64,000 bases of DNA from Mycobacteroides salmoniphilum (GCF_004924335.1 NZ_CP024633.1:2356001-2420000); one strand, 5' to 3'. Numbered from the stretch's first letter, positions 8,606 through 18,056 are shown. Numbers and translations are program-made. The notes: generated by a model from the letters alone, not told the origin.

Positions 8606-9939
8606 CGCACCGGGGATTCGATCATTCGAACGCATGGCAGGCCCGCCTCCACGATGCGGTGCCGGGTGGCGCGCACACCTACGCGCGCGGCGCCGACCAA
8701 TACCCCGTGGGCATGGCGCCGGTGCTGACTCATGGGTCGGGCGCCCGAGTGTGGGATGTCGACGGCAATTCCTATGTCGAGTACGGCATGGGGCTGCGTG
8801 CCATAACCCTCGGACATGCCTACGCCCCCATCGTCGAATCCGTTCGTGAAACTCTGGACCGGGGAGTGAGTTTCAGCCGCCCAACGGTGCTGGAGGCCGA
8901 AGCCGCCGAGGATTTTCTGCGCACCGTGCCGACCGCCGACATGGTCAAGTTCGCCAAGAACGGGTCGGATGTGACCACTGCGGCCATCCGCCTCGCCCGC
9001 GCCGTGACCGGACGTACCGTGGTCGCGGCTTGCCGGCAGCCGTTCTTCTCGACGGACGACTGGTTCATCGGCACCACCGAGATGAACGCGGGCATCCCGA
9101 AAGCTGCGACGGATGACATCGTCAGATTCAACTACAATGATCTCGCCACTCTGACAACACTTTTCGACCGGTATCAGGGTGAGATTGCCTGCGTCATCAT
9201 GGAGGCCGCCAGTGCTGCGGCCGAGCCCGAGCCCGGGTTCCTGGAATCCGTGCGGGCGCTCTGTACCGATCGGGGTGCACTGCTGGTGTTCGACGAAATT
9301 ATCACCGGATTCCGGTGGTCGCGAGCGGGTGCCCAGGCGGTCTACGGGGTCACCCCGGATCTGTCGTGCTGGGGCAAGGCGATGGGAAATGGTTTCGCGA
9401 TCGCCGCGCTTGCCGGAAAACGTGACTACATGGAACGCGGTGGGCTGCGGACCGACGATCCCCGGACATTTCTGTTATCGACCACCAACGGACCGGAAGC
9501 GGTGGGACTGGCCGCGTTTCGTGCGGTGGTGCGGTCCTACCGTGACGATGCCCCGGTCCGCGCGATGGAGGCCGCGGGCCGCAGTCTTGCCGAGGGTGTC
9601 GCCGATATCACGATGGCATTTGGTGTGGGCGAATATATCCGCACCGTTGGCCGGTCGTCATGTCTCACCTTTACGAGCCTCGATCCGGACGGACGGCCGT
9701 CGCAGTCCTATCGCGCACTGCTGTTGCAGGAACTCCTGCGACGCGGTGTGTTGGGGCAGTCCTTTGTGATCTCCGCCGCACACACGGCGTCCGATATCGA
9801 GGTGACCCTGGATGCGGTGCGGGGCGCCGCCGAGATATACCGGCGCGCTCTCGATGCGGGCAGCACCGACGGATTCCTGCTGGGTCCGGCCGTGGCGCCG
9901 GCATTGCGCTCCCACGCCGCGCCCCGGCGGATCCCCTAA
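8602..9939 (+). CDS. Class III PLP aminotransferase, GSA-aminomutase-like
   Basis: 445 aa from GTG at 8602 (GTGA overlap with the polymerase stop). It aligns in pattern with glutamate-1-semialdehyde aminomutases: 'VPGGAHTYARGADQYPVG', 'EYGMGLRAITLGHAYAPI', 'MVKFAKNGSDVTTAAIRLAR', 'LLVFDEIITGFRW' and the PLP lysine in 'CWGKAMGNGFAIAAL'. HemL proper would normally lie with heme genes. Here the enzyme ends a polysaccharide cluster, so it may aminate a sugar or polyol intermediate or supply an amino decoration; this is inference. The longer reading frame to the left of 8602 is the shadow of the polymerase gene. Confidence 0.85.
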   Translation: MTHRGFDHSNAWQARLHDAVPGGAHTYARGADQYPVGMAPVLTHGSGARVWDVDGNSYVEYGMGLRAITLGHAYAPIVESVRETLDRGVSFSRPTVLEAEAAEDFLRTVPTADMVKFAKNGSDVTTAAIRLARAVTGRTVVAACRQPFFSTDDWFIGTTEMNAGIPKAATDDIVRFNYNDLATLTTLFDRYQGEIACVIMEAASAAAEPEPGFLESVRALCTDRGALLVFDEIITGFRWSRAGAQAVYGVTPDLSCWGKAMGNGFAIAALAGKRDYMERGGLRTDDPRTFLLSTTNGPEAVGLAAFRAVVRSYRDDAPVRAMEAAGRSLAEGVADITMAFGVGEYIRTVGRSSCLTFTSLDPDGRPSQSYRALLLQELLRRGVLGQSFVISAAHTASDIEVTLDAVRGAAEIYRRALDAGSTDGFLLGPAVAPALRSHAAPRRIP

Positions 9940-10068
9940 CGTCGGCCTTCTTGTGGGTTCACGCGTTTACCGCCCCGCGTTCGTCTCGTTGGCGTATTAG
10001 TAAATGTGGCCCGTATCGCGTTGATCTCGGATAGCAACTACTACTACGCTGCGTCGTAGGAGGTGGCG
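9940..10068 (+). promoter_or_regulatory. cydA leader with hairpin next to the ribosome site
   Basis: A 129-bp gap holding the cyd promoter region. CTACG (10044-10048) and CGTAG (10055-10059) form a short inverted repeat whose right arm runs into the AGGAGG Shine-Dalgarno sequence at 10058-10063. No confident -10 box or CRP-type site was found. Confidence 0.4.
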
Positions 10069-11523
10069 ATGAACGCCCTGGATGTATCCCGATGGCAATT
10101 CGGCATCACCACCGTGTACCACTTCATCTTGGTGCCGTTGACCATTGGGCTTGCACCGCTGCTGGCCATCATGCAGACAGCGTGGGTCGTCACCGGCAAC
10201 AACGCCTGGTACCGCCTCACCCGGTTCTTCGGCAAGCTGTTCCTCATCAACTTCGCGTTGGGTGTAGCCACGGGCATCGTGCAGGAATTCCAGTTCGGGA
10301 TGAACTGGAGTGAGTACTCCCGCTTCGTGGGCGACGTGTTTGGCGCTCCCCTAGCTCTCGAAGGGCTCGTGGCCTTCTTTCTGGAGTCAACCTTCCTGGG
10401 TTTATGGATATTTGGATGGACGCGCCTGCCCAAGCTGGTGCACCTCGGGTGCATCTGGATGGTGGCGATCGGCGTCAATGCCTCGGCCTTCTTCATCATT
10501 GCCGCCAACTCATTCATGCAGCACCCGGTGGGTGCCATCTACAACCCGGGAACCGGTCGGGCCGAGCTGACCAGCATCACCGAGCTCCTCACCAACAACA
10601 CAGCCTTGGCCGCCGTTCCGCACACCATCGCCGGATCCTTGCTCACGGCAGGAACATTCGTCGCCGGCATCTGTGGCTGGTGGATGGTCCGTTCGCATAA
10701 GCTCGGCACTCTGGAGGACGCGCGCACGATGTACCGGCCCGCCGCGATTGGCGCGTGTGCGGTCATGATCCTGTCCGGGGTCGGCCTGGCATTCACCGGT
10801 GACGTTCAGGGCAAGCTGATGTTCCAGCAGCAGCCCATGAAGATGGCCTCGGCCGAATCCCTGTGTTACACCGAGAAAGACCCCAAGTTCTCGGTATTGA
10901 CCGTGGGCACCCACAACAACTGCGCCAGCGTCGTACACGCCATCTCCGTTCCCTATGTCCTGCCGTTCCTGGCCGAGGGAAAGTTCAGCGACGTCACCCT
11001 CAAAGGGGTGGAAGACCTGCAGAAGGAATACGAGCAGAAATTCGGCCCGCGTAACTATCGCCCGAATCTCTTTGTCACCTACTGGGCCTTTCGCGCGATG
11101 ATCGGACTGGCTGCGGGATCTGCCGTGCTGGCATTGGCGGGACTCTGGGTCACCCGGCGCGGACGGATCCCGAATCAGCGGTGGTTCGCCTGGCTGTCAA
11201 TCTTGGCCATTCCGACCCCCTTTCTGGCCAACAGCGCCGGGTGGGTGTTCACCGAGATGGGGCGACAACCCTGGGTGGTTGCCCCCAATCCCACCGGGGT
11301 GGAACAGATCCGGCTTACCGTAGACGTGGCGGTCTCCCACCATTCCGCGGCGACGGTGTGGCTGTCCCTCGTCACGTTCACCCTGCTCTACGGTTCGCTG
11401 GGTGTGGTGTGGTTCTGGCTCATCCGCCGTTACACCATCGAAGGGCCTCTCGAACACGACACCGAGCCCGCAGCACCCGTCACCGATGACGACAGCCTCA
11501 AACCGCTGTCCTTCGCCTACTAG
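10069..11523 (+). CDS. cydA: Cytochrome bd quinol oxidase subunit I
   Basis: 484 aa from ATG at 10069, placed 5 nt after a perfect AGGAGG; the GTG at 10063 lies inside that site and is not used. It carries the N-terminal heme b595 histidine region 'RWQFGITTVYHFILVPLTIG', the quinol-binding loop between helices 6 and 7, and the family signature 'TEMGRQPWVV'. Nine membrane segments are expected. With CydB it oxidises menaquinol and reduces O2 to water with high affinity, the alternative terminal oxidase of mycobacteria. It is first in cydA-cydB-cydD-cydC, 30 bp before cydB. Confidence 0.97.
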   Translation: MNALDVSRWQFGITTVYHFILVPLTIGLAPLLAIMQTAWVVTGNNAWYRLTRFFGKLFLINFALGVATGIVQEFQFGMNWSEYSRFVGDVFGAPLALEGLVAFFLESTFLGLWIFGWTRLPKLVHLGCIWMVAIGVNASAFFIIAANSFMQHPVGAIYNPGTGRAELTSITELLTNNTALAAVPHTIAGSLLTAGTFVAGICGWWMVRSHKLGTLEDARTMYRPAAIGACAVMILSGVGLAFTGDVQGKLMFQQQPMKMASAESLCYTEKDPKFSVLTVGTHNNCASVVHAISVPYVLPFLAEGKFSDVTLKGVEDLQKEYEQKFGPRNYRPNLFVTYWAFRAMIGLAAGSAVLALAGLWVTRRGRIPNQRWFAWLSILAIPTPFLANSAGWVFTEMGRQPWVVAPNPTGVEQIRLTVDVAVSHHSAATVWLSLVTFTLLYGSLGVVWFWLIRRYTIEGPLEHDTEPAAPVTDDDSLKPLSFAY

Positions 11524-11553
11524 CCCAGCCTGTCGCGTAAGGAGGTTCCGAAC

Positions 11554-12582
11554 ATGAATCCGACAACATTGCAACAGTTCTGGTTCATCGTCGTAGCGGC
11601 GTTGTTTCTCGGCTTCCTCGTACTCGAAGGTTTTGACTTCGGTGTCGGAATGCTCATGCATCCACTCGGCCGCGGTGACGATCGCCGACGACGAGCCGTG
11701 CTGAACACCATCGGGCCGGTATGGGATGGCAACGAGGTCTGGCTCATCACCGCGGGCGGCGCGATGTTCGCAGCCTTTCCGGACTGGTACGCGACGGTGT
11801 TTTCCGGCCTGTACCTTCCGCTGCTGCTCATTCTTGTGGCCATGATCGTCAGGATCGTCGCCATCGAATGGCGGGGAAAGATCAACGACCCCCGCTGGCG
11901 TGCCCGCTGCGACCTCGGGATAGCCATCGGATCCTGGATACCCGCACTGCTGTGGGGTGTCGCGTTCTCGTCGCTGCTCGCCGGGCTCCCGGTGGACAGC
12001 GCCAAGCAGCTCAGCCTGACGATCGGCGATGTACTCAGACCGTATGTCCTGCTGGGTGGCGTGGTTTTCGTGGGGCTCTTCGCCTTTCACGGTGCATTGT
12101 TCATCTCGCTCAAGACTGCGGGCGCGGTGCGCGAGGACGCTGTCTCGATAGCACGCACATTAGCGATTCCCGTGATTGCCGCGGCCGGCGGATACGGATT
12201 ATGGACACAGCTCGCCTACGGCAAGAGTTGGACGTGGATCGCGCTCGCCATCGCCGCGTTGTCGCTGGTGGGTGCGGCGGCCGCGTCGCGAATCTCTCGT
12301 GACGGCTGGGCCTTTGCCTGCACATGCCTGACGGTGGTCGCGGTCGTCACCCTGTTGTTCGGCTCCCTCTACCCGAATCTCATTGTCTCCAGCCTTGATC
12401 CGGCCTACAACCTGACGGTGACATCCGCGTCGTCAAGCCCGTACACGCTCCGGGTCATGAGCTGGGCGGCGGCGGTCACAGCTCCCGTTGTGCTGATCTA
12501 CCAAGGCTGGACATATTGGGTTTTCCGGCAGCGCATCTCGGCCGACCAGATTCCCGACCCCGTCGGGCTACCCGTGCGATGA
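11554..12582 (+). CDS. cydB: Cytochrome bd quinol oxidase subunit II
   Basis: 342 aa, typical length. It begins 'FWFIVVAALFLGFLVLEGFD' with 'GVGMLMHPLGR', followed by 'GPVWDGNEVWLITAGGAMFA', the conserved CydB opening. The remainder is eight or so hydrophobic helices. GAGG-type Shine-Dalgarno (aaggaggtt) precedes the ATG. It partners CydA in the bd oxidase. Its TGA lies inside ATGA with the cydD start at 12579, so cydD translation is coupled. Confidence 0.97.
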   Translation: MNPTTLQQFWFIVVAALFLGFLVLEGFDFGVGMLMHPLGRGDDRRRRAVLNTIGPVWDGNEVWLITAGGAMFAAFPDWYATVFSGLYLPLLLILVAMIVRIVAIEWRGKINDPRWRARCDLGIAIGSWIPALLWGVAFSSLLAGLPVDSAKQLSLTIGDVLRPYVLLGGVVFVGLFAFHGALFISLKTAGAVREDAVSIARTLAIPVIAAAGGYGLWTQLAYGKSWTWIALAIAALSLVGAAAASRISRDGWAFACTCLTVVAVVTLLFGSLYPNLIVSSLDPAYNLTVTSASSSPYTLRVMSWAAAVTAPVVLIYQGWTYWVFRQRISADQIPDPVGLPVR

Positions 12583-14243
12583 CACCATCGCGCGGTGCCC
12601 CGGTCGATCCGCGGCTGTGGCGCCGCAGCGCCCCAGCCCGCCGCTACCTGATCCTGACGGTGCTCTGCGAGCTGGTGATGACGGCCTGCACGCTCGCGAT
12701 CGCAGTGGTTCTGGCGCATGCTCTTGCCCGGCTGATCACCGATCCGGCGTCTCGCGACATGGCCCATATGGGGCAGGCGCTCACCCTCCTCGTCGTGCTC
12801 TGGACTCTTCGGGCCGCGGCCCAGGGTGTGCAGACCCGGTTCAGCGAGCGGGGCGCGACCGGCGTCATCGCCGATCTCGACGACCAGTTGTTGTCAACGA
12901 TGGCCCAGGCACAGCCGCGTGAGCTGGAGCGTTGTCGGGACGCGGCCACGACGGTATTGACCCGGGGACTGGACGACCTGCGCCCCTACTTCGCCGGATA
13001 CCTGCCCGCGGTCCTCAGCGCCGCCATCGTGACACCCGCCGCAGCCGTAGTGATCGCTCTATCCGATATCCGATCGGCCATCATCGTCGCCATCACCCTG
13101 CCGCTCATACCGATCTTCATGATTCTCATCGGCCTGCTCACCCGGGATCGTGCAGAGGCGGCGCTGAACGCCTCAACGGCCGTCACCAGTCAGATTCTCG
13201 ATGTGATCACGGGTATCCCGACCCTCCGCGCCCTCGGGCGCTCCGCGACGCCATTGCGCCGGATCACCGAACTCGGTGCCTCGCAGCGCCGTTCCGTCAT
13301 GGCGACGCTGCGGGTGGCGTTTCTGTCGGCGATGGTGCTCGAAATGATCGCGACGCTCAGCGTGGCGCTGATCGCGGTGAGCATTGGCATGCGTCTGGTC
13401 TTCGGACACCTCGATCTCACCACCGCGCTGACGGTGCTGATTTTGGCGCCCGAGGTGTATTGGCCGTTGCGGCGCGTAGGAATCCAGTTCCACAGCGCCG
13501 CCGATGGCAAGGCCGCCGCGGACAAGGCCTTCGAACTCCTGGACACCATCGGTGGACCGGCCGCCGATAGTGGAACGGTCGTTCCCCGCAGGCATCCGCT
13601 GATCGAGCTGGACGCCGTCAGTGTGGCCGACCGAAGTGGTTATGCACCATGGGAATTGAGCGGGAAAATCCGCGCCCGCGCTGTCACGGTACTCACCGGT
13701 CACAACGGCGCCGGAAAGTCGACGGTGCTGCACACGATTACCGGCCTCACCACACCCGCGCAGGGCCGGGTACTCGTGGACGGGGTATCGCTTGATCAGA
13801 TCCAGCGCGATATGTGGTGGTCGATGATCGGATGGCTGCCGCAACGCCCGGTGCTGATACCCGGCACAGTGCGCGAGAATCTCGAAATATTCGGAGCGCT
13901 GGATGATCTGGAGTCTGCCCTGGCCGACAGCCAGTTCGACAGCACACTGGCGACACTGCGAGACGGATTGGACACCCGCCTGGGTGCGGGCGGCGCCGGG
14001 CTGTCACTGGGTGAACGCCAGCGGCTGTGCCTGGCCCGTGCGCTCGGTACCAATCGGCCGATCCTGCTACTCGACGAACCCACGGCGCACCTCGACGCCG
14101 ATACCGAGGCCTCCGTGCTGGCCGCACTGGTGGCCCGCGCGCGCCGCGGCGCCACGGTGGTACTGGTGGGCCATCGAGCGCCCGTCCTGGCCGCCGCCGA
14201 CGCAGTACTCACCGTGCAGGCAAGACATGCCGCGCACCTCTGA
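12579..14243 (+). CDS. cydD: Heterodimeric ABC exporter subunit for bd assembly
   Basis: 554 aa from ATG at 12579 overlapping the cydB stop. A six-helix ABC transmembrane domain (residues ~20-310) is followed by an ATPase domain: Walker A 'GHNGAGKST' near 374, signature 'LSLGERQRLCLARAL' near 475, Walker B 'ILLLDEPTAHLD' near 494. CydDC exports reductant (cysteine/glutathione in E. coli) and/or handles heme, and is needed to mature cytochrome bd. In mycobacteria CydD and CydC are separate proteins encoded next to cydAB, as here. It overlaps cydC by 17 bp. Confidence 0.95.
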   Translation: MTPSRGAPVDPRLWRRSAPARRYLILTVLCELVMTACTLAIAVVLAHALARLITDPASRDMAHMGQALTLLVVLWTLRAAAQGVQTRFSERGATGVIADLDDQLLSTMAQAQPRELERCRDAATTVLTRGLDDLRPYFAGYLPAVLSAAIVTPAAAVVIALSDIRSAIIVAITLPLIPIFMILIGLLTRDRAEAALNASTAVTSQILDVITGIPTLRALGRSATPLRRITELGASQRRSVMATLRVAFLSAMVLEMIATLSVALIAVSIGMRLVFGHLDLTTALTVLILAPEVYWPLRRVGIQFHSAADGKAAADKAFELLDTIGGPAADSGTVVPRRHPLIELDAVSVADRSGYAPWELSGKIRARAVTVLTGHNGAGKSTVLHTITGLTTPAQGRVLVDGVSLDQIQRDMWWSMIGWLPQRPVLIPGTVRENLEIFGALDDLESALADSQFDSTLATLRDGLDTRLGAGGAGLSLGERQRLCLARALGTNRPILLLDEPTAHLDADTEASVLAALVARARRGATVVLVGHRAPVLAAADAVLTVQARHAAHL

Positions 14244-15879
14244 TCCGTTACGGCACTGGCTGATCGCGCTGCGGGTACAGCCGATGCGGCTGGCCATCGC
14301 CGTCACATATGGCGTCTTGGCCCTGGCGAGTGCGCTGGCGCTGGCCGGTTTATCGGCATGGCTGATCACCCGGGCCTGGCAGATGCCACCGGTTCTCGAT
14401 CTGTCTGTAGCCGTCGTTGCGGTGCGCGCACTGGGTATTTCGCGTGGCATCTGGCGGTACTGCGAACGGCTCGCCGGTCACGACATCGCGTTGCGAGGCG
14501 CTGGCACTGTCCGCGCGCATGTGTACGCGCGTCTGGTCGGCGGCTCGGCCGGAGCGCTGCGCAAGGGTGTGGTGCTCGATCGTATCGGCGCGGACATCGA
14601 CGAACTGGCCGAGACAGTCGTACGCAGCGTCATCCCGGTCGCAGTGGCCGGGGTGCTCGGGGTCGCGGCCACCGTGGCGGTCGCGCTGATATCGATACCG
14701 GCCGCGGCGATCTTGGCCTGTGCGCTACTGGTCGCCGACGTGCTGGCTCCGGCGCTGGCGGCGCGCGCATCCAGGGCACGGGAGACACGCGGCGCCCGGG
14801 CTCGCGCCTTGCAGGCCGAGACGACGGTCGAGATCCTCGATCATGCGCCGGAACTGCGGGTAGGCGGCCTTCTCCCCCGTCAGCTTGATGTAGCGCGCCA
14901 GCGCCGCAAGGACTGGGCCGCGGCCCAGGACGCTGCCGCCGGTCCTGCCGCGTGGTCGGCGGCGGCACCTACCCTGGCCATGGGAGCCGCGGTGGTCGGA
15001 GCCTTGGCGGCGGCGGTCGAGCTCGCCGGGTACATCGCACCGACAACCCTTGCCATCCTGGTGCTGTTGCCACTGGCCGCCTTCGAGGCCTCCACCGCGC
15101 TGCCCGCAGCGGCCATCGGGATCTCCCGTTCGCGCGCATCGGCACGACACCTCCACGCGCTGGCGGCCGGAGAGGTCGACGCTCCTGCGCCTGTCGATGT
15201 GATGCCGAACTCCGACACGTCGGGAATGTCCCTCGAATGCGCCGAATTATGCTGGCGGACAGGTCGTTCGATATCGGGCCCGCTGACGTTCCGGTTGGCG
15301 GCGGGTGCGCGGATGGCGATCACCGGTGCCAGCGGCATCGGCAAGACATCCCTGCTGACGACGCTCGCCGGGCTCGCATCGCCTACCTCTGGCGCCATCC
15401 GGATTGACGGCGATGCACTCGAGAGCATGGCGCCGACCGAGCTGCCTTCGCTCATCAGGTTTTTCGCCGAGGACGCGCACCTGTTCGCCACCACGGTGCG
15501 CGATAACCTTCTTATCGCTCGGGGTGATGCGACCGATGGCGACTTGGTCGACGCGTTGTCCGAGGTTGGCCTCGGTCCCTGGATCGAGTCGTTGCCGCAT
15601 GGACTGGACACGGTGTTGACCGCAGGTGCGGCCTCGGTATCGGGCGGTCAACGCCGGCGGCTGCTGCTCGCCCGGGCGCTGTTGTCCGAGGTACCCGTGC
15701 TGCTGTTGGACGAACCCACCGAACATCTCGACGGACCCGCCGCCGAGACGTTCCTGCGGGAGTTGTTGGACGCCAAGAGCTCACTGCTGGCGGGGCGGAC
15801 GGTCCTGGTGGCCACCCACCATCTACCGGATTCGGTGGACTGCCGGCACATCCAACTCGGCGATACAGTGCAGGTATGA
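14227..15879 (+). CDS. cydC: Heterodimeric ABC exporter subunit for bd assembly
   Basis: 550 aa from ATG at 14227 inside the end of cydD; the open frame further left is shadow of cydD. It starts 'MPRTSDPLRHWLIALRVQPM' and has an ABC exporter membrane domain (~15-290, with 'SLSAWLITRA'-like helix 1), then the ATPase: Walker A 'GASGIGKTS' near 367, signature 'VSGGQRRRLLLARALL' near 471, Walker B 'VLLLDEPTEHLDG' near 491. It pairs with CydD. Its stop is shared in ATGA with the following small gene. Confidence 0.95.
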   Translation: MPRTSDPLRHWLIALRVQPMRLAIAVTYGVLALASALALAGLSAWLITRAWQMPPVLDLSVAVVAVRALGISRGIWRYCERLAGHDIALRGAGTVRAHVYARLVGGSAGALRKGVVLDRIGADIDELAETVVRSVIPVAVAGVLGVAATVAVALISIPAAAILACALLVADVLAPALAARASRARETRGARARALQAETTVEILDHAPELRVGGLLPRQLDVARQRRKDWAAAQDAAAGPAAWSAAAPTLAMGAAVVGALAAAVELAGYIAPTTLAILVLLPLAAFEASTALPAAAIGISRSRASARHLHALAAGEVDAPAPVDVMPNSDTSGMSLECAELCWRTGRSISGPLTFRLAAGARMAITGASGIGKTSLLTTLAGLASPTSGAIRIDGDALESMAPTELPSLIRFFAEDAHLFATTVRDNLLIARGDATDGDLVDALSEVGLGPWIESLPHGLDTVLTAGAASVSGGQRRRLLLARALLSEVPVLLLDEPTEHLDGPAAETFLRELLDAKSSLLAGRTVLVATHHLPDSVDCRHIQLGDTVQV

Positions 15880-16358
15880 CGGAAACGCCGCCTCCGCCCC
15901 CGCCGTACCACCCGTACCAGCCTCCCACCGGGTACCCGCCCTACCCGTACCCCTACGGGGCGCCGGGAATGCCGGTGCCCCCACCGGCTCCCAAGAACGG
16001 CTTAGGCGTGGGTGCACTGGTCGTCGGAATCATCGCCATTCTCTTGTCGTGCACCGTCTTCGGCGGATTTCTCGGCGGCCTCGTCGCAGTGGTCCTGGGT
16101 ATCGTGGGCGTGCGCAGAGTCAAGCGCGCGGAGGCCAACAACCGGGGCGTGGCGATCTCCGGCATCGCACTCGGGAGCCTGGCGATACTGCTATCCACGC
16201 TGATCCTCGTGTTCACCCTGGTCTTCATGAAATCAGCCGGTTTCACCGACTTCATCACGTGCATCTCCGATGCGAAGAGCGATCAAGCCAAGGCCACCCA
16301 ATGCCAGAACGATTTCGAGAAACGCATGAACCAGAAGGCGGGTACCCCCGAGCCGTGA
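15876..16358 (+). CDS. Small membrane protein, DUF4190-like, proline-rich N-terminus
   Basis: 160 aa. The first ~40 residues are Pro/Tyr-rich ('PPPPPPYHPYQPPTGYPPYP'), followed by a membrane segment 'GLGVGALVVGIIAILLSC', a Gly-rich hairpin with a basic 'GIVGVRRVKRAE' turn, and a second segment 'GIALGSLAILLSTLILVF'. This is the DUF4190 pattern common in actinobacteria. The extracytoplasmic tail has two Cys. ATGA overlap with cydC indicates co-translation with the cyd operon, but no role in oxidase assembly is known to me. Convergent with the permease gene, 3-bp gap. Confidence 0.8.
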   Translation: MTETPPPPPPYHPYQPPTGYPPYPYPYGAPGMPVPPPAPKNGLGVGALVVGIIAILLSCTVFGGFLGGLVAVVLGIVGVRRVKRAEANNRGVAISGIALGSLAILLSTLILVFTLVFMKSAGFTDFITCISDAKSDQAKATQCQNDFEKRMNQKAGTPEP

Positions 16359-16361
16359 TCC

Positions 16362-18056
16362 CTACCGGGTGGGCGGATCGGCACGCAGCACGTGCTCGCC
16401 GCCGCGATCCGTGGCCAGGCTCAGCGATGAAATGTACTGCTTCTCACCGTCGGGACCCGGCTTCGCCGAAGCGAGCATGTCGGGACGCTCGAACTCGATT
16501 CCACTGACCGCACACCGAAGCAACTCATCCGAAGGGTTGCCGTACTCGTCATACATCGGCAGGTCGATGCCGTCATCGGTGCGACGCAGGTAGTACTTGC
16601 CACGCGTGGCTACGGCCAGGATCGGCGGTAGCACAAAGGCGATGACGACGGCCACGATCGGCGAGTAGGGCCGGATTGCCTCCCCGAACACTCCGAAGAA
16701 GACCAGGATCGAGATGCCTGCCGACAGCAGCATCGAGACGAACCCAACCGGATTGACGTTGTAGAGCATGCCGCGCCGGAATTCCGGCTCCATGGGCGAG
16801 ATCTTGAGGACGTACTTGTTGATCGCGATATCGGTCGCCACCGTCACCACCCACGCCATACCGCAGTTGGCATAGAAGCCGAGGATGGTGTTCAGGAAGT
16901 CGAACATGTTGGCTTCCATCAGCACCAGCGCGATCAGCAGGTTGAACAGCACGAAAATCAACCGGCCCGGGTAGTGCTTGGTGATGCGGGTGAACGAGTT
17001 GGTCCAGGCCAGCGAACCGGAGTAGGCGTTGGTGACATTGATCTTGATCTGGCTGATCACGACCAGAATCACGGCCAACGTGATGGCCAGCCAGTGCGGC
17101 ATCATGTTCTGGTAGATCTCCAGGAACTGGTGCACGGGCTGGTTGGCCACCGCGGCACCGCCTGCCACATTGGCGATCAGATACACCGCCAGGAAGAGCC
17201 CGATCACCTGCTTGATGGCACCGAACAGCACCCAGCCGGGCCCTGCCAACAACATCGCTGTCCACCAGCGGCGGCTGTTCTCGGGCGTCTTGGGCGGCAT
17301 GAACCGCAGATAGTCGATCTGCTCGGCGATCTGCGCGATCAGGGACAGGCACACACCGGCGGCGAGCATGATCGACCCCAGGTTGACCCCCTGTGCCTCC
17401 TTGCCTCCGTAGGCGAAGAAGGTTCCGATCGAATCCGGGTGGCGCACCACGAGATACACGAACGGGATGACCATCATGACGAGCCACAACGGAGTAGTCC
17501 ACACCTGGAGCACCGACAGCGCTTTCATCCCGTAGATAACCAGCGGAATGATGATGATGGTGGACACCGCATATCCGATGGGTACCGGTACTCCGAGCCC
17601 GAGTTTGAGGCCCTGGGCCATGATCGAGCCCTCGAGCGCGAAGAATATGAACGTGAACGTCGCATAGATGATGTTCGTGACGATGCTGCCGTAGTAGCCG
17701 AATCCGCTTCCGCGCGTGATCAAATCGAGATCGATGTTGTAGCGGGCCGCGTAGTAGGACACCGGGATTCCGGTCAGGATGATGATGACCGCGAAAACCC
17801 CTATGCCCCACAGCGCATTTCCGGTGCCGTAGGAGATTCCGATATTGGCGCCGATCGCGAAGTCCGCCAGGTAGGCGATGCCGCCGAGGGCGGTCACCCC
17901 CACCACCGCCGGGCTCCACCGGCGGAAACGCCGCGGAGCGAATCGAAGGGTGTAGTCCTCCAACGTCTCCCGCAGGGCCGCGCTCTCCGCGGCATCGTGG
18001 GTGGACGGAGCAGACGAAACGGGTGCGGATGCAGTCGTATCGAGAGTGTCGGTCAC
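16362..18056 (-). CDS. NCS1-family nucleobase/cytosine permease
   Basis: About 564 aa from GTG at 18056; a TTG at 18080 would add 8 residues and neither has a good ribosome site. Around 12 membrane segments. The 'GFGYYGSIVTNIIYATFTFI' and 'NVTNAYSGSLAWTNSF' stretches match the substrate-helix regions of purine-cytosine permease/NCS1 transporters. A hydrophilic C-terminal ~70-residue domain contains 'DGIDLPMYDEYGNPSDELLR'. NCS1 proteins take up cytosine, uracil, hydantoins, allantoin or thiamine-type molecules with H+ or Na+; the substrate cannot be assigned. No catabolic gene lies nearby. Confidence 0.85.
   Translation of the reverse strand: MTDTLDTTASAPVSSAPSTHDAAESAALRETLEDYTLRFAPRRFRRWSPAVVGVTALGGIAYLADFAIGANIGISYGTGNALWGIGVFAVIIILTGIPVSYYAARYNIDLDLITRGSGFGYYGSIVTNIIYATFTFIFFALEGSIMAQGLKLGLGVPVPIGYAVSTIIIIPLVIYGMKALSVLQVWTTPLWLVMMVIPFVYLVVRHPDSIGTFFAYGGKEAQGVNLGSIMLAAGVCLSLIAQIAEQIDYLRFMPPKTPENSRRWWTAMLLAGPGWVLFGAIKQVIGLFLAVYLIANVAGGAAVANQPVHQFLEIYQNMMPHWLAITLAVILVVISQIKINVTNAYSGSLAWTNSFTRITKHYPGRLIFVLFNLLIALVLMEANMFDFLNTILGFYANCGMAWVVTVATDIAINKYVLKISPMEPEFRRGMLYNVNPVGFVSMLLSAGISILVFFGVFGEAIRPYSPIVAVVIAFVLPPILAVATRGKYYLRRTDDGIDLPMYDEYGNPSDELLRCAVSGIEFERPDMLASAKPGPDGEKQYISSLSLATDRGGEHVLRADPPTR

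Noticed and set aside
7241..8635. 464-codon minus-strand frame
   Set aside because: Antisense to the Wzy-like gene; rich in Arg/His/Gln/Gly with no membrane or motif pattern.
9940..10068. CRP-type site upstream of cydA
   Set aside because: GTG-N4-CAC is present but the spacing is 4 rather than the 6 to 8 expected, so it is not supported.
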